Source of the DNA: Promethearchaeota archaeon
GTDB taxonomy: Archaea; Asgardarchaeota; Lokiarchaeia; Sigyniarchaeales; Promethearchaeaceae
Reading direction: 5' to 3'
DNA: 6,863 nt
NCBI GenBank assembly: GCA_014729055.1
Contig: WJKO01000139.1
Coordinates: forward strand, 1-6,863
Part shown: piece after piece, positions 1-6,586 of the stretch
Numbering within the stretch: position 1 is the stretch's first letter
How the letters are laid out: each line of letters starts with the position of its first letter
Made by a program: the position numbers and the translations under genes
The notes under the pieces: model-generated
What the model saw: the letters and a program-made list of their open reading frames with translations, nothing else
Databases searched by the model: none
Told to the model about the DNA's origin: nothing

Positions 1-1030
1 ACCTTTTATCTTCTTTATATTTTGCCCAACGCGGATCTCCTTCTGCCAGATAAGTTTTTAAATTGTTGACATCAAAAATAGAAGACCAAATTGTTTTGAA
101 ATTTAGTTTTCGTTTATATTGACACATAAAACCATATTCCCCACGTAGTAGAGACTTAATAAAAGTAAAACCATCATCATAGTCTTTGGATCTTAGATTA
201 TTGGACGAGACTTGATATCTTTCTTTAGAAAAATATAAATTCTGATTGCTTGCATCATGTTTCCACATCTTTTTTGATGTGAAATGATTTACTGTAACGA
301 CAAAATCCTCGTCTTTTTCATTTTTTTCTGGATCCCTTAGGTTGATCTTTAGAGGATTGCATTCTGCTATGACCATTTTGCTCGATTTATCTGATAACAG
401 AATATTGCAACTTGATGCTATGGGAAGATTTTTTAAACACTCGATTCCCTCATCTACATTGGTGCAATTTTCCAAAATATAGCGAACCAAGAATACAGAA
501 TTTATCCCTGGTCTTATTTCGTTTAATTTAGGTAATACATAAGTCATTGCTGCAACAAGTCCATGCTCATTAATTCCTTCTTCCCCATTAATGAAAGATG
601 AGGTATTTAAAATAAATCGATTCTTATTTAAAGGTTCATAATAAACGCTTTTGCTAACATCCTGCAAGAATGGTGGTAAATCATTATTCCTGCCGTAAAA
701 AACTTTCCCATCATGGATGAAACTAAATGCCGTACATCCTCTCACTTCCACAGAATCTTCATTATTCAGATCAAGGCAACAGCCCATGCACATCATCCAT
801 GCAGTAAACAAATCATGATCAAATTGAATTGTATCTGTGATACCTTTAATTTCCATTGACGCTTCGGGGAAATATTTTTTTAATAACTTTCCACTGGTCT
901 TACCAAAATTCGTCTGAAAGGAGTCAAGATTAATAGGGAATTCTACGTTTGCTCTTTTAAAGATTCTCCCCATCTTTTGTCCCATTTCATATGGTTCGCC
1001 TTTGAATCTGGGATGATACATGATTTGCAT
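1..1030 (-). CDS. Peptidase C45-like Ntn hydrolase (acyl-CoA:6-aminopenicillanate acyltransferase / choloylglycine hydrolase-like), 3' end beyond window
   Basis: An open frame of 343 codons starts at the ATG at 1030-1028 and runs off the left edge. An in-frame TAG lies directly before this ATG, so the start is either here or three codons later (1021). The N-terminus carries the family's first conserved block (FKGEPYEMGQKMG, about residues 9-21). VRGCTAF places the likely nucleophile at Cys99, followed by GRNNDLP (113-119), GINEHGL (152-158), a CNILLSD strand (208-214) and VNHF (247-250). In this superfamily the precursor is cleaved just before the Cys, which then acts as an N-terminal nucleophile on amide or acyl bonds. 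The last visible residues (GDPRWAKY) resemble the usual C-terminal end, so little is probably missing. There is no obvious signal peptide. The gene lies 28 bases after purQ on the same strand, so cotranscription is likely. The substrate cannot be predicted; amidohydrolase or acyltransferase activity are both possible. Confidence 0.85.
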   Translation of the reverse strand, partial: MQIMYHPRFKGEPYEMGQKMGRIFKRANVEFPINLDSFQTNFGKTSGKLLKKYFPEASMEIKGITDTIQFDHDLFTAWMMCMGCCLDLNNEDSVEVRGCTAFSFIHDGKVFYGRNNDLPPFLQDVSKSVYYEPLNKNRFILNTSSFINGEEGINEHGLVAAMTYVLPKLNEIRPGINSVFLVRYILENCTNVDEGIECLKNLPIASSCNILLSDKSSKMVIAECNPLKINLRDPEKNEKDEDFVVTVNHFTSKKMWKHDASNQNLYFSKERYQVSSNNLRSKDYDDGFTFIKSLLRGEYGFMCQYKRKLNFKTIWSSIFDVNNLKTYLAEGDPRWAKYKEDKR

Positions 1031-1058
1031 CTAACTTTCTTTCATTTTAAGTAATGAC

Positions 1059-1829
1059 TTATTCATAATTATCTCTAATAAATCCAACGGCGTTTTGAAA
1101 TATCTTCAGACCATTTATTTCGGGTTTGTAACCCCGCGTCCATTCTGGATGATGATAGTCGAATAAATGACATTCTGGATGCGGCATCATCCCAAATATT
1201 CTTCCAGTCTCATCGCAAATCCCCGCGATATCGTCAATACTGCCATTCGGGTTAGCTGGATACTCGCTCAGTGTGTAAGTGAATGGTATCATTTTTACTC
1301 TCCATAAAGTCTTAAGGATTTCTTTATTCTTTACAACGAATTGTCCTTCCCCGTGTCTTACAGGTAATTCTAAATTAGCATTATACCCTTTTGTCCAAAT
1401 ACATTTGGAATCATGTGGTTTTAAGGTGATCCAGCGGGATTCAAATTGACCTGACTTATTTCCGACTAAGGAAACGGTTTGTTTGTAGTATTCCGCTTTC
1501 AAAGCAGGCAAAAGCCCCATCTTAACTAGGATTTGAAATCCATTACAGACTCCAAAAATCAGTTTTCCGTCTTGGATATATTTTGTTAACTCTTCTCTGA
1601 GCGAATATCTGAATTTATTCGCTAATACACGACCCGATCCCAAATGGTCTCCAAAACTAAAACCGCCTGGAAACATAAGTATTTGATAGTTATCTAATAA
1701 ATCATTATTATTAATGAATTTATTAACATGCACTCTTTGTACATTCTCAGCACCCGCTAGTTCAAATGCATATTTTGATTCATAATCTGAATTAATACCA
1801 TAACCCGTTAAGATACAAACGTCTACCAT
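1059..1829 (-). CDS. purQ: Phosphoribosylformylglycinamidine synthase, glutaminase subunit PurQ
   Basis: Class I glutamine amidotransferase of 256 residues that hydrolyses glutamine and supplies ammonia to PurL for conversion of FGAR to FGAM in cytosolic de novo purine synthesis. Visible motifs are the N-terminal VCILTGYGIN strand, PGGFSFGD (about 54-61, oxyanion loop region), the nucleophile elbow GVCNGFQ with Cys95, and MMPHPE with His217 and Glu219 completing the triad. The preceding YPANPNGSIDDIAGI segment is typical of PurQ. At 256 residues it is somewhat longer than the roughly 227-residue Bacillus type. I chose the ATG at 1829-1827, which follows the purSL stop by one base and has GGGGAG 11 bases upstream. 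A TTG three codons earlier (1838) would add MIK but leaves only two bases to that motif, so it is less likely. The tight coupling to purSL suggests translational coupling and fixed stoichiometry. Confidence 0.96.
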   Translation of the reverse strand: MVDVCILTGYGINSDYESKYAFELAGAENVQRVHVNKFINNNDLLDNYQILMFPGGFSFGDHLGSGRVLANKFRYSLREELTKYIQDGKLIFGVCNGFQILVKMGLLPALKAEYYKQTVSLVGNKSGQFESRWITLKPHDSKCIWTKGYNANLELPVRHGEGQFVVKNKEILKTLWRVKMIPFTYTLSEYPANPNGSIDDIAGICDETGRIFGMMPHPECHLFDYHHPEWTRGYKPEINGLKIFQNAVGFIRDNYE

Positions 1830-1830
1830 T

Positions 1831-4767
1831 TTAATCAACTCTCCCCGTTAGGAAATGAAGTGTTTTTTGCCATGCAAGTTTAAGCTCAGAGACATCTTCA
1901 TTTACTATATTGTTCCCATCTAAACCCTTTATTTTCAATTTATTCCCAATAACCGTTCCAATATTAGAAATTACTTGATCCTCGAATATCGATTCTATTC
2001 TATTCTTATTCTCTGGTTTAATCGTGATGATTAGTCGACTTGGGCTTTCAGAGAATAAAATCTCATCATTACGATTACAATTCGTTGCTGGAACTTTACT
2101 AAGATTGATTTTCATTCCTATTGCTCCCGCAAATGCGCTTTCTGCTAATGCAACTGCTAATCCACCGTCTGAGCAATCATGTCCTGATTCAATTAAATCT
2201 TTTTTCACTGCTTGATGATATTTTCTGTACCGTTCAATTGCACTTTTTGGTTCAACTTTAGGAACTTTACCCCCTTTTAACTCGAGCTCTTGATAATATT
2301 CAGTTGATCCGAACTCTTTTTTTGTTATACCAAGCAAATATACCAAGTCACCCTCATTTTTAACATCCATTGTGACTGCTTTTCGAATATCGGGAACCTT
2401 TGAAATAACACTAAACATCAATGTCGGAGGAACGCTGACTGCATTGTCTCCTATTTTATAGTCATTCCTCATAGAATCCTTACCCGATATCAATGGAAGA
2501 TTGTAATGTGTGGTTATGTCATAAAGTGCTTTATTTGCACGTACCAATAATCCTGTATATTTTATTTCATCTTTTTCATCAAATCCCATAGCCCAGCAGA
2601 AATTATCTAATCCCGCCATATAATCGGGATCGCCACCAGTACAGACTGCATTTCGCACCGCTTCGTCAATGGCATTAGCCGCCATATGATAAGTGTCGAT
2701 ATCAGAAAATCTCGGACATAATCCATGTGATACTGCTAATCCCTCCCACGATTTAAATAATGGTCGAAGAATAGCCGAGTCGCTAGGACCATCGTGTTTT
2801 AATCCTACAAATGGTTTTATAATTGTTTTTCCTTGAACTTCATGGTCATATCTTCTTACAATTGATTCTTCTTTCGAACAAATGTTTAATCTTCCCAACA
2901 TCTCTTTCAAGAATGTATTATAGTCTTTCGGTTCATCGAAATTTGGGTCAGATTCATTTTTTGGATTCCATATACCTTTCATGTGTTTTTGTGGAACGCC
3001 ATCATGCAGAAATTTCATCGGGATGTTTCCAGCAAGCTGACCATTATAATAGAGTTGAAATTCTTTTGACCCGTTAAATTCTCCTACAACCGTAGCTTCA
3101 ACGCTATGTTTTTTTGCCAAATTCATGAATTTATCTAGATTCTTTGGACTAACAGCAACGCTCATTCTTTCTTGGGCTTCACTTAGCAAAATTTCCCAAG
3201 GCATTAATCCAGAATATTTTAAAGGGGGCTTTTCCAAGTCCAATCTAACACCTACATCCTCTCCCATCTCTCCGAAACTCGATGATAGACCCCCTGCCCC
3301 ATTGTCTGTAATTGCATTAATTAATTTTCGGTCACGGGCTTCTAATAGAAAATCTAACATCTTTTTTTGGACAATTGGCGAACCTATTTGAACCGCAGTG
3401 GCTGGAGAGTTTTCGTTAATTTCTAAGGATGAAAATGTGGCTCCATGAATCCCGTCCGCGCCTATTCGACCACCCACCATGACTGCTAAATCGTTAATTT
3501 TCGGTTTCTTCTCATGTGTCGGTTCATGATCTATGATTGTGGGGGCAATTCCTCCCGTACCACAAAATACTAATGGTTTCCCAGAAAATCGCTTATCAAA
3601 ATAGAGACTTCCATTTACAGTAGGTATCCCAGACTGGTTACCACCATCAATTATACCTTTATGAACTCCTTTAAGAACTCTCCTCGGATGAAACAATCTG
3701 GGTGGAATCTCTCCTTCGTAAAATGGACTTCCGAAACAAAATACATCAGTATTAAATATTAATTTGAACCCCTTACCCGTTCCAGCGGGATCACGATTGC
3801 ATCCTACAATACCAGTTAATGCGCCGCCATAGGGATCCAATGCAGTTGGGCTGTTGTGTGTTTCTACCTTCATACAGACAGTGTAATCTTCATTAAATTG
3901 AATAACACCTGCATTATCTTTAAAGACAGAAACTAAATAATCAGAGTTAATTTTATCAGTGGCACCTTTTATATAAGTTTTAAACAAAGAATCAATGGTC
4001 TCTCTCTTGTCTCCTTCATTATATTCGATTAAAGCATTGAATATTTTATGTTTACAATGTTCAGACCAAGTTTGCGCTAAACATTCCAATTCAACATCCG
4101 TTGGATTTTGCGTTAAACCTAACTTCTGTCTTTCATCCTTTGTACTGATGAAATGGTCTTTTATAGCTCGCATCTCTTCCAAATTCAGAGCTAATACTCG
4201 ATCATGACTAATTTTTAATAAATCCTCATCAGACACATCTAAATCAATGGTTTCCACTGTAGGTTCTTTTTCTAATTTTACTTTGGGAACAAAGATGTCG
4301 AAACCTGTATATGTTTGACCCTTTTTGACATTCCATCTTTCTATTAATTCATTAGCCAGTAAGTCTCTTACTATAATATCCGCAGTTTTCACATCGATGC
4401 CGTAAAAAATATATTGTTTCAATGAATAGGCTGCATTTAATTCGATAGTGAGTGCGTCTTTAACGGCTTCAACGGTGGTTTTTCCAACATTATCGGTCAC
4501 ACCGGGTTTATATCCGACTTCTGCAATACTGCCATCAAATTTTCCCTTAAGCGGTTTATCAATGCTATATTGTTCAACAATAGGATCTGAAAATAATTCT
4601 TCTCCTAAGAATGTAAGATCCTCATCTGATAAACCAACACCCTCAAGAATATAGACGTTAATTACTTCAACTTTAGTAACACCTTTAATTCCTAAATCCG
4701 TAAGGATCGCTTTTTTAATACCGTCCGCATTTGAGATTCCCACTTCAATCTTATGAACGTTTTCCAT
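1831..4767 (-). CDS. purL: Phosphoribosylformylglycinamidine synthase, fused PurS-PurL subunit (PurSL)
   Basis: ATP-dependent synthetase subunit that aminates FGAR to FGAM using ammonia from PurQ. From the chosen start it is 978 residues, against about 740 for a free-standing small PurL. The extra N-terminal part holds two PurS-like lobes. The first (about 5-70) contains an FSDPIVEQYSID block; the second (about 83-148) contains KPGVTDNVGKTTVEAV and ends in LLANELIERW, a good PurS C-terminal match. The PurL part shows LAQTWSEHC (230-238), ETHNSPTALDPYGGA (302-316), DNGAGGLSSSF (488-498), KPFVGLKHDGPSDSAILRP (651-669), GKDSMRND (762-769) and DCSDGG (864-869), covering both pseudo-symmetric AIRS-like halves. 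The start is Met at 4767-4765, preceded by GTGGTG with a 7-base gap, and the PurS homology begins right there. An in-frame ATG at 4803 would give 990 residues with a Cys/Trp-rich leader that does not look like the family. It is followed by purQ after one base. Confidence 0.95.
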   Translation of the reverse strand: MENVHKIEVGISNADGIKKAILTDLGIKGVTKVEVINVYILEGVGLSDEDLTFLGEELFSDPIVEQYSIDKPLKGKFDGSIAEVGYKPGVTDNVGKTTVEAVKDALTIELNAAYSLKQYIFYGIDVKTADIIVRDLLANELIERWNVKKGQTYTGFDIFVPKVKLEKEPTVETIDLDVSDEDLLKISHDRVLALNLEEMRAIKDHFISTKDERQKLGLTQNPTDVELECLAQTWSEHCKHKIFNALIEYNEGDKRETIDSLFKTYIKGATDKINSDYLVSVFKDNAGVIQFNEDYTVCMKVETHNSPTALDPYGGALTGIVGCNRDPAGTGKGFKLIFNTDVFCFGSPFYEGEIPPRLFHPRRVLKGVHKGIIDGGNQSGIPTVNGSLYFDKRFSGKPLVFCGTGGIAPTIIDHEPTHEKKPKINDLAVMVGGRIGADGIHGATFSSLEINENSPATAVQIGSPIVQKKMLDFLLEARDRKLINAITDNGAGGLSSSFGEMGEDVGVRLDLEKPPLKYSGLMPWEILLSEAQERMSVAVSPKNLDKFMNLAKKHSVEATVVGEFNGSKEFQLYYNGQLAGNIPMKFLHDGVPQKHMKGIWNPKNESDPNFDEPKDYNTFLKEMLGRLNICSKEESIVRRYDHEVQGKTIIKPFVGLKHDGPSDSAILRPLFKSWEGLAVSHGLCPRFSDIDTYHMAANAIDEAVRNAVCTGGDPDYMAGLDNFCWAMGFDEKDEIKYTGLLVRANKALYDITTHYNLPLISGKDSMRNDYKIGDNAVSVPPTLMFSVISKVPDIRKAVTMDVKNEGDLVYLLGITKKEFGSTEYYQELELKGGKVPKVEPKSAIERYRKYHQAVKKDLIESGHDCSDGGLAVALAESAFAGAIGMKINLSKVPATNCNRNDEILFSESPSRLIITIKPENKNRIESIFEDQVISNIGTVIGNKLKIKGLDGNNIVNEDVSELKLAWQKTLHFLTGRVD
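1841..1846 (-). promoter_or_regulatory. Possible ribosome binding site of purQ
   Basis: GGGGAG on the minus strand lies inside the last codons of purSL, 11 bases ahead of the purQ ATG at 1829. The gap is slightly long, but the motif favours that ATG over the upstream TTG at 1838, which would sit only two bases away. Weak evidence taken alone. Confidence 0.4.
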
Positions 4768-4774
4768 CCAGCCA

Positions 4775-4780
4775 CACCAC
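4775..4780 (-). promoter_or_regulatory. Shine-Dalgarno-like GTGGTG deciding the purSL start
   Basis: GTGGTG on the minus strand sits 7 bases ahead of the ATG at 4767. It resembles the GAGGTG core of the archaeal Shine-Dalgarno consensus. The same hexamer occurs 5 bases ahead of the FG-GAP gene at 6587-6592, which strengthens both calls. It argues that translation begins at 4767 rather than at the upstream in-frame ATG at 4803, which has no such motif. Confidence 0.5.
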
Positions 4781-4817
4781 TCTATTCTACATGATAGTTT
4801 CATTAAAAATGTAATTT

Positions 4818-4833
4818 AAGATTACTTAATCTT
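4818..4833. repeat. Perfect inverted repeat upstream of purSL (candidate operator)
   Basis: AAGATTA-CT-TAATCTT is a perfect 7-bp dyad with a 2-base spacer. It lies 14 bases upstream of the ATG at 4803 and about 50 bases upstream of the preferred purSL start at 4767. Its size and symmetry fit a binding site for a dimeric helix-turn-helix regulator. It also lies just downstream of an A+T-rich TATA-like stretch (4835-4846), a common place for an archaeal repressor site. It is not followed by a T-run on either strand that would make it a clear terminator. The A+T-rich background raises the odds of chance symmetry. Confidence 0.4.
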
Positions 4834-4834
4834 T

Positions 4835-4877
4835 CTTTAATAAAAGAATAGGCGGATTAATCATCCAGAAATATAAA
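4835..4877 (-). promoter_or_regulatory. Probable promoter region of the purSL-purQ operon
   Basis: Two TATA-like elements read on the minus strand: TTTATAT (4877-4871) and CTTTTATTAAAG (4846-4835). With the usual archaeal spacing of about 25 bases, the first would start transcription near 4847-4850 and the second near 4812-4818. The second would put the 4818-4833 dyad between the TATA box and the start site. Which one is used cannot be decided from sequence, and the region is A+T-rich throughout. Confidence 0.35.
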
Positions 4878-4890
4878 TTAGCAAGAATTA

Positions 4891-4946
4891 TTATAAGTTA
4901 GAAGAAGGCAATATTGATATCATTAAGCTTGCGTGAATAAAAGGCG
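4891..4946 (+). promoter_or_regulatory. Possible promoter and ribosome binding site of the GNAT gene
   Basis: A TATA-like TTATAAG (4891-4897) is followed by an 8-bp palindrome TGATATCA (4915-4922), near where transcription would begin. AAGGCG (4941-4946) lies 6 bases ahead of the ATG at 4953 and could be a weak ribosome binding site. All three elements are individually weak; they are grouped because their order and spacing are sensible. Confidence 0.25.
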
Positions 4947-4952
4947 AACAAT

Positions 4953-5429
4953 ATGAAACTCAAAAAGGGATCCATAGAGTTGCAAAAACTTAAGGAAGAA
5001 GATCTGGAGCTATTAATGTCTTGGAGATCCAATTCAGAAGTCTATCGATGTTTTTATCAACAAGATGCACCGTTAAAATGGAACGAACACTACACATGGT
5101 GGACTCATAGAACCAATAGAGAAGATTTTATTATTATTTATAATGGAGAATTCCGAAAAAGAAAAATAGGCACTGTTAATATCACACATCTTGATACAGA
5201 TTATCCCGAAATCGGTATTTTAATAGGGGAAATCTCATTTTGGGGTAAAGGTGCTGGTAAAAATACTTTAAAGTTAGCTTTAGAATTTATAAAAAATAAA
5301 GCATATAAAGGTGCCCAAGCTCTCATTTTAGATAAAAATCAACGCTCCCAAGAGCTTTTTAAAAATATGGGTTTTATAAGGCAAGGAAAAAGCAGAAATG
5401 GCGAATCGAAATACCGCATTGAGTTTTAA
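4953..5429 (+). CDS. GNAT-family N-acetyltransferase, RimJ/RimL-like
   Basis: A complete 158-residue cytosolic protein, the usual size for a single GNAT domain. The order of elements is typical: an N-terminal strand and helix ending in LELLMSWRSNSEV (about 18-30), then HYTWW, then a strand FIIIYNG and KIGTVNI (71-77). The acetyl-CoA pyrophosphate loop follows as EISFWGKGAGK (93-103, matching the family's Q/RxxGxG/A pattern), and a motif B-like DKNQRSQELFKNMGF (127-141) comes after it. It should transfer an acetyl group from acetyl-CoA to an amine. The WRN-like start and the HxxWW segment recall the Acetyltransf_3 branch, which includes ribosomal-protein and nucleotide amino-sugar acetylases, but no substrate can be assigned. 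It is divergent from purSL and followed by about 115 non-coding bases, so it looks monocistronic. Its codons appear more A-rich than those of purSL by eye. Confidence 0.85.
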   Translation: MKLKKGSIELQKLKEEDLELLMSWRSNSEVYRCFYQQDAPLKWNEHYTWWTHRTNREDFIIIYNGEFRKRKIGTVNITHLDTDYPEIGILIGEISFWGKGAGKNTLKLALEFIKNKAYKGAQALILDKNQRSQELFKNMGFIRQGKSRNGESKYRIEF

Positions 5430-5485
5430 TAAAGCGTAGATAATTGTACATCCTTAGAGGTACTTCATAAAATTCCCAGTTTCAA

Positions 5486-5493
5486 TTATAAAA
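5486..5493 (+). promoter_or_regulatory. TATA-like box ahead of the Rieske oxygenase gene
   Basis: TTATAAAA lies 52 bases before the ATG at 5546. With typical archaeal spacing it would give a start site near 5515 and a leader of about 30 bases. No Shine-Dalgarno motif is visible ahead of this ATG. The A+T-rich surroundings make this a weak call. Confidence 0.35.
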
Positions 5494-5503
5494 TACAAAC
5501 CGA

Positions 5504-5520
5504 GAATATTTAACATATTC
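5504..5520. repeat. Inverted repeat upstream of the Rieske oxygenase gene
   Basis: GAATAT-TTAAC-ATATTC has perfect 6-bp arms around a 5-base spacer. It lies just downstream of the possible TATA box at 5486-5493 and 25 bases before the start codon, overlapping the predicted transcription start. A second small dyad, AATCA-T-TGATT (5530-5540), follows immediately before the ATG. Either could bind a regulator responding to the oxygenase substrate; chance symmetry in A+T-rich DNA is a real alternative. Confidence 0.3.
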
Positions 5521-5545
5521 ATTCTCATTAATCATTGATTTTATC

Positions 5546-6532
5546 ATGATACCGAATCAATGGTATGTCATTCTGGATTCTCAAGAACTGAAGAAAAAAA
5601 ATCAGTTAGTTGGCGTTACAAGATTGGGAGAAAAATTGGTTCTTTGGCGAGATGAAAATAATAAAGTTCACTGTCTTTATGATAAATGTGCACACCGCGG
5701 GGCTGCGCTAAGTGCAGGGAAGATTGTTCATGGCGAAGTGCAATGTCCGTTTCATGGTCTGCAATATGATTCAACGGGTCGATGCACGATAATCCCATCA
5801 CGCGGTGAAAAAGCCCCTGTACCCAGCAATTTTCGTGTAAACTCTTACACTTGCCGAGAGGCTCACGGCTTTATTTGGATATGGTGGGGCGATGTGTTGG
5901 AAAAGACGGAATATCCCGAAATTCCTTGGTTTGATGATCTAGATGATTCATTTAGCTATGGTACCAAGAAGGATCGGTGGCAGTCTCATTATTCGAGATG
6001 CATTGAAAATCAGTTGGATGTATCTCATCTATGGATTGTGCATCAAAATACAATAGGAAGGGGTAATCGGAAAGTTTGTGACGGACCAGTGGTGGAGTTA
6101 GATGATAACACGCATATAGAACGTATATGGGTTATGAATCGAACGGAAGATGGAACTCCAAGCAAGCTCCCAAAAGAGATCGACAAACCCGAGAAAGAAG
6201 CGCTTCTTCATTTTATATTCCCACATATCTGGCAAAACAAGATAGCAGAGAAAATCCGAATTATGATTGCGTTTGTCCCCATCAATGAAGAAAATACCAT
6301 TTTATATATGCGATTTTATCAGAAGTTTGTGAATATTCCGATATTGAGCACTTTAATGAATAAGATGGGACTTTGGGGAAGCAAAATAATTGCACATCAA
6401 GATCGTCGTGTGGTAGAAACTCAAGTTCCGAAGAAAACTTCGTTGAAAATGGATGAGAACTTATATCCCGCCGATTTACCAATTGTCGTTTATCGTAGAA
6501 TGCGAGAACAATTAAAAAATAAATCACGATAA
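5546..6532 (+). CDS. Rieske non-heme iron oxygenase, alpha (terminal oxygenase) subunit
   Basis: A complete 328-residue protein. The N-terminal Rieske domain carries the [2Fe-2S] ligands Cys48-x-His50 (CAHRG) and Cys67-x2-His70 (CPFHG). The C-terminal catalytic domain has ENQLDVSHLWIVH (154-166), with bridging Asp158 and iron ligands His161 and His166. Asp286 in HQDRRVVETQ is the likely third, carboxylate ligand. All metal ligands appear present, so it should be active with O2 and an electron donor. It is shorter than the roughly 450-residue dioxygenase alpha subunits. The size is nearer to monooxygenase or demethylase types such as vanillate demethylase and pheophorbide a oxygenase relatives. 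Substrate is unknown. No reductase, ferredoxin or beta subunit is encoded in the window, so electrons must come from a partner elsewhere. The start MIPNQWYV fits the family well even though no ribosome binding site is visible; the mRNA may have a short or absent leader. Confidence 0.93.
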   Translation: MIPNQWYVILDSQELKKKNQLVGVTRLGEKLVLWRDENNKVHCLYDKCAHRGAALSAGKIVHGEVQCPFHGLQYDSTGRCTIIPSRGEKAPVPSNFRVNSYTCREAHGFIWIWWGDVLEKTEYPEIPWFDDLDDSFSYGTKKDRWQSHYSRCIENQLDVSHLWIVHQNTIGRGNRKVCDGPVVELDDNTHIERIWVMNRTEDGTPSKLPKEIDKPEKEALLHFIFPHIWQNKIAEKIRIMIAFVPINEENTILYMRFYQKFVNIPILSTLMNKMGLWGSKIIAHQDRRVVETQVPKKTSLKMDENLYPADLPIVVYRRMREQLKNKSR

Positions 6533-6534
6533 TG

Positions 6535-6543
6535 TATATAAAG
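6535..6543 (+). promoter_or_regulatory. Archaeal-type TATA box ahead of the FG-GAP gene
   Basis: TATATAAAG begins two bases after the Rieske gene's stop codon and is the best TATA-box match in the window. Transcription would start about 25 bases on, near 6565, leaving a leader of roughly 33 bases that includes the GTGGTG motif. A second weaker copy, TTTATATG (6558-6565), lies closer to the gene. This suggests the FG-GAP gene is transcribed independently of the Rieske gene. Confidence 0.5.
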
Positions 6544-6586
6544 ACTTTTGATGAACTTTATATGAATAATTATTTATTATCTTAAA

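Noticed and set aside
1..1030. Assignment of the C45-like gene as archaeal IMP cyclohydrolase PurO because of its purine neighbours.
   Set aside because: The GCTAF, GRNNDLP and VNHF blocks and the length of over 340 residues fit the C45/choloylglycine hydrolase type; I see no PurO-like sequence pattern.
1141..1181. An 11-base direct repeat (CATTCTGGATG) occurs twice, 30 bases apart, inside purQ.
   Set aside because: It encodes the two HPE-containing peptides near the PurQ active site (PHPEC and HHPEW) and is explained by coding sequence, not by a mobile or regulatory repeat.
2024..4654. Several plus-strand open frames of 63-88 codons lie opposite purSL.
   Set aside because: They are antisense to a strongly conserved gene, have no recognisable domains and no consistent start signals; they are frame shadows.
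5616..5801. Minus-strand open frame of 61 codons inside the Rieske gene, and a similar one at 6282-6527.
   Set aside because: Both are antisense to a complete, motif-rich gene and show no family features.
6569..6583. T-rich stretch after the Rieske gene as a possible archaeal terminator.
   Set aside because: It lacks a clean run of Ts and sits downstream of the FG-GAP TATA box, so it would lie in that gene's leader; evidence is too weak.
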